Shown here: positions 46,970 to 57,910 of the stretch, in pieces | Numbering within the stretch: position 1 is the first letter of the stretch | Layout of the letters: each line of letters begins with the position of its first letter | Assembly (NCBI GenBank): GCA_028583605.1 | Contig: CM053331.1 | Span: 1,366,501 to 1,430,500 of the forward strand | Direction: 5' to 3' | Length of the DNA stretch: 64,000 bases | From: Dastarcus helophoroides | Lineage: Eukaryota > Arthropoda > Insecta > Coleoptera > Bothrideridae | The notes under the pieces: model-generated | Databases searched by the model: none | What the model was told of the DNA's origin: nothing | Seen by the model: only the letters and a program-made list of their open reading frames with translations | Made by a program: the position numbers and the translations under genes

Positions 46970-47250
46970 TTCCACTCACAAATTTCAAACGAGCTTCTGG
47001 GAGCTTTTTAGTTGGTAGATTTATATTCAGTAGCGTCAAATTAGCATAAAAATGCTATTCGAGCTTAGTCGCCAGAGGTGTTTTAAAAGTTCGTTCGCGT
47101 CGCAAAAAATCACGAATTTGCAAATATCGAAAAATCACATCATGCACCTTATTTTGCTAATTTAAAGGCGCTGGTTTCGAATCCGCTAACCAAATTCAGT
47201 GACAACTTACCATTGATGAATTATAACATTACAAGTTTCCAAAGTGACCG
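46970..47250 (+). repeat. Dispersed repeat 'R40', copy upstream of the gene
   Basis: Ordered matches to 40740-41040: CACAAATT.CAAACGA, TTTTAAAAGTTCGTTC, GCTAATTTAAAGGCGCTG and ACCAAATTCAGTG. It ends ~140 bases before the exon acceptor at 47387. Confidence 0.65.
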
Positions 47251-47398
47251 GTAATATTTTATGAATCTGTGCTAACTATTTAGTCACTAATTGTCCTAAG
47301 TGAGGACGTTACCATGATATTCAACGTGTTTGTTCTTACTGTTTTGTTTCTTCAGCAAAACGAATTACTAAAATAGTTTGTTTTCAGGTCTTGCTCTA

Positions 47399-47464
47399 AT
47401 GGCTCCCAAGTTCGTAACAAGCCGCACCACCCGGCCGCAACCGATTAACCGGCTACCAGAATGA
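47399..47464 (+). other. Upstream ORF overlapping the start codon
   Basis: Inside the exon that begins after the acceptor TTTTCAG (ends 47387), ATG at 47399 opens a 21-codon frame ending in TGA at 47462-47464. That stop overlaps the presumed start ATG at 47461 (ATGA). Initiation context is weak for the uORF (C at -3, G at +4) and better for the main ATG (A at -3). The arrangement suits leaky scanning or reinitiation control, an inference. Confidence 0.5.
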
Positions 47465-47847
47465 TGCCGTCTAAATCAACACTGAATCACCAGCAAACCA
47501 ACAAAAACCACAATCCATCGATCTACTCGTACCTTCAAAATCAATCGGGTTTGAATTTCGCTCCAGTCAGCACGGCATCATCGAGAAATGATTCACCTCC
47601 GCCAGCGCCACCAGTACGCGACTCTTCCACACTCAAGTCCGTCAAATACGGTCCCGGACACGAGAAATACCCATCGTGGCCAGTCCCGGCCGCAGCCGAA
47701 ACACCACAAGCTCTACGAGCGCCACCCGGTGGCGGATCCCACAGGTCCAAATCATGGACCGACCACACCAATTACCCCAAGGAGAAAGTGGTGATGTACA
47801 CTAGACCCTACATGAAGCGACAACATTCAACATCCCACGTGCAACAG
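47461..47847 (+). CDS. Shroom-like protein, coding exon A (residues 1-129)
   Basis: First coding exon of the only convincing gene. All three frames are closed between the acceptor at 47387 and this ATG (TAA at 47397 and 47415, in-frame TAA at 47446, TGA at 47462), so translation should start at 47461 unless another acceptor is used. The segment is polar, with a proline-rich PPPAPP near residue 44 and a basic stretch ending EKVVMYTRPYMKRQHSTSH. It ends in phase 0 at CAACAG before GTGCGG. Shroom proteins bind F-actin and recruit Rho kinase to drive apical constriction. I assign the family from the overall look of exons A-C, not from a diagnostic domain, because the C-terminal ASD2 domain is not in the window. 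Other scaffold proteins remain possible. Confidence 0.75.
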
Positions 47848-47925
47848 GTGCGGTATCATTTAATTTTAAAAAAATCCCCAATATTTCATCATTTATCATA
47901 CCATATAACGTATCGTTTCTTACAG
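47848..47925 (+). other. 78-bp intron 1, in frame and free of stops
   Basis: The donor GTGCGG is weak; the acceptor TATCGTTTCTTACAG is good. The length is 26 codons with no stop, so the genomic frame reads straight through exons A and B. The segment is far more AT-rich than its flanks and would encode a hydrophobic, Ile/Leu/His/Tyr-rich insert unlike the polar flanking protein. Intron is therefore the better reading, with retention as a possible isoform. Confidence 0.75.
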
Positions 47926-48800
47926 AAGCTCAAAACTGTGATGGAAAAATGTGAAAAAATACCCCCGGAAACGTTCGACCCACGCTACGACAAAATGAAC
48001 AACCACATGTACCTACCCCGTGTCGACCACGACGGTAAACCCCTCGGCGACGCAAACTACGTGGTGCCTTCTCCGCCGGAGCGGGACATCCCCGCCAAAC
48101 CCCAGCTGACGCAAGCAGACATCGAAGAATACGCCAGATCGTACCAAGACCCTGTCAAATTCAACTACGACAGCGCCATGAAGGAGACGCGACCCCACTT
48201 GACCGAATCCGGCCTAGAAGAATTCATGGAGTACACCAGAAGCTACGAAGACTCGCTCTTCAGCTCGATGGATTCCAAAAGCGACGACGGCAGCCTAATA
48301 ACGCATTTGCATCAGAAACAACTCTCCTACGCGCAATCGGAAGGGTACCACAGTTACGTTTCGAGCACTGACTCGACCTCGACGCCGTTTCTGGATCGAT
48401 TAAGGAGAGATAGCGAAGCGGTGGCTAGGAGTAATCAGAACAACTGGGAGGATACCGAGCAAGAAGGTAGAGATAGCGTGGTGACGAATAGTTCGGGGAG
48501 CGCTTCCTCGGGGGAAACCCTCAAGTGGCACGGTTCCATCAGCGATGTTTCTGTAGCCAGCAGCTCTTGCACTCATCTTGCCAATAACGCGAATTCCAGA
48601 CAGCTCATCGCCCACAGCGCTAGGGTCCAAACGCCACAGAGGCACCATTCCGAGAGTGTACTGTACATATCGGAAAATAACGATGGCTGGAAGAGTAAAG
48701 AATGCAGGAACAACAGCGCCAATAAGCTCAAATTGTTTCCCATCAACACTTACACCGTGCAAGATGTGGAACATTCCTCTCCAACTAATAACTGTAACAG
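47926..48800 (+). CDS. Shroom-like protein, coding exon B (residues 130-421)
   Basis: The exon starts KLKTVMEKCEK and is acidic- and serine-rich. It contains two related motifs, YARSYQDP and YTRSYEDS, about 35 residues apart, then SEGYHSYVSSTDS, a serine-rich ETLKWHGSISDVSV near residue 325 and RVQTPQRHHSESVLY near 362. The last two are what most suggest insect Shroom to me; this rests on recollection of the family, not a search. The exon ends in phase 2 at AACAG before GTGGGT. Reading through would give only three more residues and a stop at 48808, so splicing to 49761 is expected. GC content is clearly above that of the surrounding non-coding DNA. Confidence 0.78.
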
Positions 48801-49760
48801 GTGGGTGTAAAATTCGATGTTTCTATGCTTGGATAAATCGATTCATTATCAAGTTTGCGAGCAAACTTATTGCACTTAATATCAGAGGCGGATGATGCTC
48901 AGCCTGAGGCGGTAAAAACGTCAAACTATGAAAATCTAACTTCATTTATCAAAATATGTAATCTTCGCCGCATTATTGTGATTAACATGACTTTCCAGCT
49001 GGACGAGCTTTGCTATTCGGTTACGGTTCGGGTTTTTCAACAGAGAAATATGCAAATGATCCTCGTCATCGAACACAGACTCCACATTCAAAGCTTGCAG
49101 TTGAGATCCTTCCAGGCCACACTGGCCTACGAACATTTCAGACAATTAATGAGCAATGTAGCGATCTGTAAATCTACTTTAGTCAGTTTAGACACTTATT
49201 CAGTCACCAGAGCCAATGATTTTCAGTCGCCATATTCAGACAACCCCACCGTTTTCAGGCACCATATTCCTCAAGTATTTCAAAGACTTGTTAATGAAGA
49301 TCTCAATACTTTAAACATGTCTTGAATCGACAGGAAGTAAACAAATGCTTTGACTAAAGAAACCCAATGCTTTAAACATATCTTGAATCGTTAGGAAATA
49401 AGTAAATGCTTTGATTGAAGAATTCTTTTAAATGGTTGTGAGTTTGATCACCAATTTTAAAAAAGATTTAGGAAATCTTTAGTCTGAGGTATTCAAGCAA
49501 ACCATAGCAACCAAGTTTTAATGATCTTCTTAAGATCCTAAAGCACCATGTACAGTTTTTAAGCGTTTTTTTGTTTGTGGTGTCTTCGATCTTCCAACAA
49601 AACTGTCCGACACTTGCTTACTATTCAAGCATTCGAGTAAAGATAGTCCTAAGGTAACTAACCAAGTTATAGGTCGTCCAGTTTGAAAGGTACAGTTTTG
49701 GCAACCCTACTTTTGCTCCAGTAACTTAATTAAAGCCTAATTACTTTTATTTTCTTTAAG
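48801..49760 (+). other. Intron 2 (960 bp) with an internal open frame
   Basis: Donor GTGGGT; acceptor TTTTATTTTCTTTAAG. The phases match: AG plus G makes Arg, joining ...NNCNR to LSMQSAL. Inside, a 157-codon stretch without stops runs on the + strand from 48855 to ~49325, and the minus strand is open across 48942-49145. Neither resembles a known domain. A cassette exon or a fragment of another gene cannot be excluded. Confidence 0.7.
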
Positions 49761-51047
49761 GTTATCAATGCAATCCGCTCTCTCCGTCGCCGATAGGATA
49801 AATGAGCTAGAAAAGCAGCAACAGCAGAAGTACTCCTACCTGGACCCAGACAAGAAGCACAAGATCCCCGATCCAACCCTCAAAGCCATACAGAAGAAAG
49901 CCCTTCTCTCATTCTACGAAAGACACCACAATAGCTCCAAAGGCAACACCTGGCGCTCCGAACCACAACTCGCCCAATCGCAACAGCCGCTGTCGATACC
50001 GCAACCGCCACCGAGATTAAAAGTCCAGCTGCCCTCGCGGCGCGCCTCATCCGCCTCGGATTACGCCTCTGGAACCAACTCGAGAAGAAGTAGTTTGTCA
50101 TCCAGAGAATCAAAAACCACAGACAGCATCATGAACAAGATGATGCCAAGACATCAACACAGTAACTCATGCGGTAGTCTCTCGTCGGATCTTCTCGGTC
50201 CTGTGATTATGGGTCCATCGATATCCGTCGATGATTACGTCCCGGAGAAACCTCCCGATAGACCGCCGAAGAACCCCCAGTTGCGAACGACTTACCCCGA
50301 TTTGTTTCAAGAGACTAGGAGTCCTAGTCCGGATTTACCCCCGCCGTCGCCACCGACGGTCCTCGAGAACGAAGTCGTACATTCCGACGAACCGCTTCCA
50401 CCTCCACCACCGGAGTGTGAAACTAATTGGAGGGATAAATCGGAAAATGATAACACTGGGCAATTCGCCGCTCCCCAAGTCAAGAGAACACCAAGCCACA
50501 AGTCCAGCGATTTGAGGCGAAGCGCCTCAATTAAACAAACAGTTGGGCTTCCGGAGAGAAACACTAGATTTTCGGGGGTGAGGTCATCCATTAGAACGCG
50601 ACCAGCCGAACTCATCATTCAACAAGTTAGCAGTAAACCGTACAATATCGCATCAAGCGAGAAGATCAAACAGGACGGTAAACCGGAACAAATCATGGGT
50701 TTCCCCAATCAGCGGGGGTACGCCGAAAGATCGAGCACTCGTTACCCTACCGCTCAGAAGCTGGTCCTCAATGGCAACGTGGCCGTAAGTCAGAAAGTTC
50801 CCAACGGGTCGGGGCAGTATCGAGCCGAACCTCTGCGACCTGTCGCCGCTAAAGGGAGCTTCTGTGGAAAACCAACGGTTGATGATGCGAAGTCGGGGGA
50901 GTGTGGGAATCTGACGTCGGCTGGTGATGTTCCCCCGCCGCTGCAACCGAGACAGATGAAGATTAATCAGAGCATGAGAGGGAAGGTGCCACCCGATGTG
51001 TCGTCCTATGAGAAGAGTCAATTGAGGGAAAGCAGGTCGCAGTCACT
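49761..51047 (+). CDS. Shroom-like protein, coding exon C (residues 421-849, continues)
   Basis: The exon opens with a probable helical segment (ALSVADRINELEKQQQQ, then YLDPDKKHK and LKAIQKKALLSFYERH, residues ~427-475). A long disordered region follows, with PxxP and polyproline motifs: RPPKNP near 581, LPPPSPP near 612 and PLPPPPPE near 632. Such motifs are known ligands for SH3, EVH1 or profilin, so a role in actin assembly fits. The exon ends in phase 2 at a consensus GTAAGT donor (51048). The ASD2 Rho-kinase-binding domain expected at a Shroom C-terminus is absent here and should lie beyond the window. High GC and codon regularity set this exon apart from its surroundings. Confidence 0.78.
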
Positions 51048-51254
51048 GTAAGTATACTTTCTGGTTTTACTACTTTTGGTGTTTTAGCTCACGATTTAGG
51101 TTATTTGCGATATGAGTAAACTGAATATGAGAGATTTTTTTGATGACATTAAAATTTAACGCGTCTTTTTATTATTTATTACGTCCACAATGAGTGGTGA
51201 CTGAATTAAACAAAATAATGAATTATATTTATTTATTATTATAAATAAATAATA

Positions 51255-53185
51255 CTTCCTCTTGCAATTCTTCCTTACTTTCTTTCTTCCTTTCCGCCTT
51301 CCTTCCTACCTTCCTACCTACCTTTCTATCTACCTTCCTACCTACCTTCCTACCTATCTTCCTACCTACCTACCTACTTACCTACCTACCTACCTACCTA
51401 CCTTCCTACCTACCTTCCTACCTGCCTTCCTACCTACCTTCCTACCTACCTTTCTACCTACCTTCCGACCTATCTACCTTCCTACCCACTTTTTTACCTA
51501 CGTTCCTATCTACCTACCTTCCTACCTACCTTCCTACCTATCTTCCAACCTACCTACCTACCTACCTACCTTCCTACCTACCTACCTACCTACCTACCTT
51601 CCTACCTACCTTCCTGTTCCTACCTACCTTCCTACCTACCTTCCTACATACTTTCCTACCTACCTTCCTAACAACCTTTCTTCCTACCTTCCTACCTACC
51701 TTCCTACCTACCTACCTACCTACCTACCTACCTTCCTACCTACCTACCTACCTACCTACCTACTTTCCTACCTACCTTCCTACCTACCTTCCTATCTACC
51801 TTCCTACCTACCTTCCTATCTACCTTCCTCCCTACCTTCCTACCTACCTTCCTACCTACCTTCCTAACTACCTTCCTACCTACCTTCCTACCTACCTTCC
51901 TACCTACCTTCCTAACTACCTTCCTACCTACCTTCCTACCTACCTTCCTACCTACCTTTCTACCTACCTTTCTTCCTACCTACCTTCCTACCTACCTTCC
52001 TACCTACCTTCCTACCTACCTTCCGACCTACCTACCTTCCGACCTTCCTACCTACCTTCCTACCTACCTTTCTACCTACCTTCCTACCTATCTACCTTCC
52101 TACCTACTTTTTTACCTACCTTCCTACCTACCTTCCAATCTACCTACCTACCTACCTTCCTACCTTCTTACCTTCCTACCTTCCTACCTACCTTCCTACC
52201 TACCTACCTACCTACCTTCCTACCTACCTACCTTCCTACCTACCTACCTTCCTACCTTCCTACCTACCTTCCTACTTACCTACCTTCCTACCTACGTACC
52301 TACCTACCTACCTACCTTCCGACCTACCTACTTACCTACCTACCTTCCTACCTATCTACCTTCCTACCTACCTTCCAACCTACTTACCTTCCTACCTACC
52401 TTTCTTCCTACCTACCTACCTACCTACCTACCTACCTACCTTCCTACCTACCTACCTTCCTACCTACCTTCCAACCTACCTACCTTCCTACCTACCTTTC
52501 TTCCTACCTACCTACCTTCCTACCTACCTACCTACCTACCTACCTACCTTCCGACCTACCTACTTACCTACCTACCTTCCTACCTATCTACCTTCCTACC
52601 TACCTTCCAACCTACCTACCTTCCTACCTACCTTTCTTCCTACCTACCTACCTTCCTACCTACCTACCTACCTACCTACCTACCTACCTACCTACCTTCC
52701 TACCTACCTACCTACCTACCTTCCTAACTACCTTCCTATCTACCTTCCTACCTACCTACCTTCCTTCCTACCTACCTTCCTACCTTCCTACCTACCTACC
52801 TTCCTACCTACCTACCTTCCTACCTACCTTCCTACTACTTTCCTACCTACCTTCCTACCTACCTAACTTCCTACTACCTATCTACCTTCCTACCTACCTT
52901 CCTACCTACCTAACTTCCTACCTACCTATCTACTTTCCTGCCTACCTTTCTACTTACCTTCCTACCTACCTACCTTCCTACCTACCTTCCTAACTACCTT
53001 CCTATCTACCTTCCTACCTACCTACCTTCCTTCCTACCTTCCTACCTTCCTTCCTTCCTACCTATCCACCTTCCTACCTACCTACCTTCCTTCCTACCTA
53101 CCTTTCTACCTTCCTACCTTCCTACCTTCCTTCCTTCCTACCTATCCACCTTCCTACCTTCCTTTCTTCCTTCCTTCATATTTGT
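51255..53185 (+). repeat. 1.9-kb (TTCCTACC/ACCT)n compound microsatellite
   Basis: Mixed TTCC and ACCT tetramers, mostly as TTCCTACCTACC, with many point variants and no long perfect core. It is related in unit to the 41.7-44.9 kb tract but older-looking. The 201-codon LPTYLPT frame on the + strand is a repeat translation. Confidence 0.97.
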
Positions 53186-54577
53186 ACTTTTTTGTCAAAA
53201 TCTCTAAAAAAAAAACACAAGTTCAGAGAAACCTGAACATTCGAAAAAGAATAAAAGACGAGTTTTGAAATAAAAAAGCGAAAGATCGATAAAACTGAAC
53301 ACAATTCTAAGAAAAAATTCTAAATTTAGAAAAATGTCGAAATTTCGCAAAGAAAGTCATATCGCATTTTAGGAATTTCGAAATGTTGGAAAAATGAACG
53401 CATTTTGCGAATGTCGAAATTTCGAACAAAAGGAGGAAATTCGAGGAAATATTCGAATTGTTAAAAAAACAAAAATTTGATTGTCGACATTCAGAGCAGA
53501 AAGACTTCTTTTTAAACATGTAGTTTTGTGGGTTCAGCCAGAAAGGACCTACTCTAGATCTACTAAAAGCAATTTTAAAATTACGAGACGAAATACTGAT
53601 TGCAAAACATTAAGCGAAGTCATTTTGCTTCCGGAACCGTTTCTACAAATTCCGCTATTTCTTTGTTCTCTGTTAGAATCAAGCGTAGACATCAGTTTAT
53701 GCAGCTTGTTGTGATGCGTGTTGCCTACTAAGCATACCTTGTCTATATAAGTAACGCGGTTTTAATTTTAAGGTAATACATTATGACGAAATAGCGAGCG
53801 AGTTTATGTAAGGTTATGCTGCATTTAATCCGGCGGATAATAAGACCACTACCTGAACCGGCTAATTCGAGTGAATGATACAATTTAACCGGAATAAGCA
53901 AATGTTTATTTAATGCCGTACGTTGAACTTTAGAAACTCAAGTCGCCCAGCCGGTCAGTAAATAAGCCTGTTGCCACCAAGCACGATGACTTTGATTTAT
54001 CAAGTTGCCTCATCGGCCCTCCGAGACTTATTACTTTACTATATTCTCAATAGTTTTTAATTTTAACGTTTTGATTAACATTTTTTTCATTTAACGTCGT
54101 TTCGTAACGGAGCACAAAGAGAAAAATGTTCGATCTAACAATGAAGTCACATATCACGACGAGAGCTAATAAACGCGACTGTTTCAAAACGAGGACCGAT
54201 GCCGCGCTATTGATGGGTGCGTTCGCTTTATTCGCCCGGAATAATGGACCATTATTTCGATCGGGTATCAAGGCGGCTTTCGAAATCCGCTCGCCACGGT
54301 TTAGCACCAAAATTTTCTTCGGAAGGTGCCCGGTCACTTCCCATTATCGAGTAAATAAGTTGCCCAAATGCTCTCTGATAAACGAAGTTGCATTGGTTAT
54401 GAATGGACCACCATACGTCTTACCGTGGAGCACTTGGAGCTTGGGGCATTTTGACCACTTGATCCTATACATATCTCGTCGCTTTATCATAGCTTAGGGC
54501 ACAGAATGAGTATGTTCTTGTGGCTTGGAGTTTTGGTACAAGATTTCTAATGCAATTTTTTTACGTGCGAGTGTACG

Positions 54578-54580
<3 letters not shown>
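53186..54580. other. Intronic sequence without a supported gene
   Basis: 53.2-53.5 kb is very AT-rich with scattered GAAATTTCG. A 123-codon + strand frame at 54126-54497, open also on the minus strand, lies in a better-balanced stretch but shows no recognisable domain. It might be conserved non-coding sequence. Confidence 0.4.
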
Positions 54581-54633
<53 letters not shown>

Positions 54634-54830
54634 ATAAGTAACAACTAGAAGGTTAACTCTCGCCTTATGTCTTTGTGGTCCATCCTCGGCTGTCGGCCAT
54701 AAACAGACACCATAGATCCTTAATCCCACTTCTGAAATCGTAGTAGAATTAAAAATGTGTGATCGGCGACCGGGATTCGAACCCGGGACCTTCACGTTAC
54801 ACACAGAGCCATCGGCACTTTCAATTTTAC
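54581..54830 (-). mobile_element. tRNA-derived SINE with (GA)n tail
   Basis: On the minus strand: a shortened tRNA-like head with a perfect B box (GGTTCGAATCC; T-stem CCGGG/CCCGG), then CACATTTTTAATTCTACTAC, then TTTCAGAAGTGGGATTAAGG, and finally a 50-bp (GA)25 tail (54581-54630). Compared with the copy at 55.7 kb, about 20 bases around the A box and anticodon are missing, so the internal promoter is probably dead. The body carries the 12-bp core shared with satellites B and C. Confidence 0.75.
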
Positions 54831-55604
54831 GTATTCTCTTCAGTACTCTCGGTACTTCCTACACAATATAACATCGATCGAAATTCTCTGTTTGCAATCA
54901 CGTATATCCGGTAAGTCTTGCAGAGAGAGAGATTATAGAATAACTATACTGCACACAATAAGCAAAAGGTGAAAATATTTAAGCCTCATTTACGTTTAGT
55001 TCGAAACGTCTGGTATTTATCTCTTTGTTTGTGGCGGCAGTTGGGTACATTTAGGGTCGACGTTGTTTTCTGTACGTGCAGAAGGCATTTATTACGACGC
55101 TGGCAGATGTTAGGTGTCGCGAAGACAACATCTGCACACTATCTCGACTATGCCAACATTTTAAATTATATTCTACTTCCTGTAACGCTGCCTTTGCTAA
55201 CAAGATTGATTTCATTTTTTTATTAGAGCCTAATTAAGTCTGCTTATTGCTATGGGTGGACAGTCGCAAACTAGAGACCATAGCGACGACGTAGGTCCGT
55301 ACTCACACCTAATACTGTGACTACGACACACGACAAACCGCCGCGATGTGGTAAACCATTAGGTAATTAAACTAGATATATATTAAGAAACTTGGAGTGT
55401 CTGTCATTTCAAAACAACTTTTTGAATGTTACTTTGCTTCTTTGTTCGTCTGTTTGTTATTTGTTTCATTCTGTTTGCTAATTGTGCTTTCTATTTGTTC
55501 TTCCTATTTTTTATTTTGGTCCTATCTTCTGCTTTGTGTTAGATAGTTTCTTTCATGGAGGCTTTTTAATGTACACCAATTTGATCTTATCAATTAGCAT
55601 TATT
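54831..55604. other. No recognised feature between the two SINEs
   Basis: Frames of at most 85 codons and no recognised domain. A short GAGAGAGA run lies near 54922. Confidence 0.45.
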
Positions 55605-55715
55605 CTATCTGTAGTAGAGTTAAAAATATGTCATCTGCGACTGGGGGTCGAACCCAGGACCTTCACGTTACGGGCCAGAGTTCCTAACCACGGAACCATC
55701 GCCACCACTACTCTC
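55605..55715 (-). mobile_element. tRNA-derived SINE head, truncated after the head
   Basis: The minus strand reads a fuller tRNA-like head than the 54.8-kb copy: A-box-like TGGTTCCGTGGTTAGG, anticodon region, AACGTGAAGGTC, and a T-arm CTGGG-TTCGACC-CCCAG with one B-box mismatch. It continues with CATATTTTTAACTCTACTAC as in the other copy, then stops matching. It is not a functional tRNA: the acceptor stem is only partly paired. Confidence 0.7.
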
Positions 55716-57910
55716 AACTCTACTCATTCTTTTCACATAACGTACTGTCTGTATCTCTGTCTCCTACATATCTAATTGATTCTGCTTCAAATCTAAAAAT
55801 CCAATCTTTTGTTTATTTCTCATTTATGGAAAATGTCGACATGTCTAAAGAAATACAGAGAATACAGTAAGTTCAACCAGTAAACCGCGTAGCGTCTGTG
55901 GTGCTTTAAAACCTAGCGTAATTTCGTTTCGTTTGCCAGGGCAAGTTTCGGTTCACCTGCATTTCCGGCGATGGTTCCAGCGGATCTCTTCGCTTGGTTA
56001 ATAGTAATTACCATAATATCTCGGCGGGTTATCGTACCGGCCGTTTTTAAACGGTTGGCCCTAATGTCAAGGTAGCGCTAGCTCTAATTACGATGACTTT
56101 TCTATTTCATCCGATCGTAAATCCCGACTACTTGTGTTTTTTTATTGTGCCGCGTCAAGTTTGATGGCCATCGATAAAATGGCAACGTTCTACTTGGAAA
56201 CTAGAAAGTACGTCCGTCCGATTTGTGGAAATGATATCTTGACTTTTTCGATCGAGTGAGCAGTCTTCCGTTTCAGTTTGCGAATATATAGCGAAATTTG
56301 TTCACCGTTAAAAAGATGTTTGCTTATCGAAACAGAAAACGCTTTGTTCCCATTTAGAAACCCATACCATAAATCTAGTCAACCGACCAATACACCACTT
56401 CCCATTTAGAAACGTCTCGTCTTGTCACTTATCTACTTGTTACAACCGTCCATTCTTCAAATCCGCGGAGGATTGACCTGCGCGCCCACATTAATATTTA
56501 TAACGCATCGCATCACCAACGAAAACACTTGGGCGACCTTCCTTACAATGGCACGACGTTCCACCGGTCCACCGTTTGAGGTGAAAAACCACGGAAGGTT
56601 TGTGCAATTTTAATGATTCACATCGCACGTTTACCTTAGTCTAAATATAACAAACATTTTCCGTATTCATGGTCGAAAAAAGTGTGAAACAATGCGTCAG
56701 AATAACAATGCTCGAGTAAACAAAGTGTATTGTGTGTCGGTTCTGCCCACTCGAAACCACGCTAACGTAGTCTCTGGTCTAACGTTTTGGGCGGAAGAAA
56801 AAAACGTGCTTCATCGTAGATTCCTGCGGCTTTTATTTTGCGTTAAAAGGTCTTAGGGTAGACGAAGCGCATAGTAACTGATCAAACGAGCGAGTTGCGG
56901 AGGAGTAACCTCTGACGATCTCTTCTTTAGCAGACCTTTAACTCATGCTTTTTCCACCAAGGTTATCATTCCCCAAACTCGTATTCCTAACTTAAATGAG
57001 GAAAGAACGACTTCTGTTGAAGCGTTGCATGAAAAATATTTATCCAGCGACTGAAGGAAACCCTAGCTATTCCACCGAACGAGCTATCTCTTAAGAGAGC
57101 TGGTTAGTTTCTTTGTAGAAACAAAAAATAAAGTTAGGGCTTCAGGAACAAAACCAACTGGCGGCAATTGCGTTGTCTGGGGTAATGAGTTTATTAGAAA
57201 TCGCATTTCCTCGGTTGCGATAAGATAATTGGCATTGTTTATGACGTGGGAGCCGCGTAGACGTTGTAAATAAATAATTAGACTCCAGCTATTGTTTAAA
57301 TTAAATGAAAGTAGTTTATTTTTTGATAGATTGCTTGAAAATTACGGATTATCACGAATTACTTTAGAAATTCTTCGTTGGCGTTGTTTATTTCGGCCAG
57401 CTTTCGTTACCTAATGATCAATTTTTTCGTATTTTGACAAATTGTTGATTTGAACTCCTTTATAAGCCGATAAAAAACAAGCCTTGTAACTGAATAAATA
57501 ACGCTTATGTTGCTATAACTCAGGGTAATCCAGCTTTAGACAGGTGTTATAATGTAACTTAAATATAAACACAAATCTTTCAACATTTCCATATGCAAAA
57601 CACCCCTGAACGAAATAAAGTCATATTTATTGTTGCTAAATGTTGTAATTAATTCTCGTCGGCAAACCAACGCTTTGATATGGTAGTAAAAAAAATTGGC
57701 ATACAAAGCATAAGATGTTATGAGCAGCCCCAAGATTATTATTATTCAGAATAACATTAAAATAAACGGAAGGCATCTACATTAGCATGTCTAATAAGTA
57801 CACTTGCACTTGAGCTTTCATACTAAATTACCCCACCACTGAACTGCTTCGATTTTTTGTCTAAAAGCCAAAGGAAGACGACGGTGGACTACTGAAGACT
57901 CAATAAAAAT
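55716..57910. other. Intronic sequence without a supported gene
   Basis: About 2.2 kb of apparently single-copy sequence. Frames are under 70 codons with no recognisable domain, and no tandem repeat was seen. Confidence 0.45.

Noticed and set aside
51262..51867. 201-codon LPTYLPT frame
   Set aside because: Translation of the TTCC/ACCT microsatellite in an intron.
54755..54830. Functional tRNA gene on the minus strand
   Set aside because: The T-arm is good but the D and anticodon region is deleted and the acceptor stem does not pair. The downstream sequence is shared with a second copy, as in a SINE.
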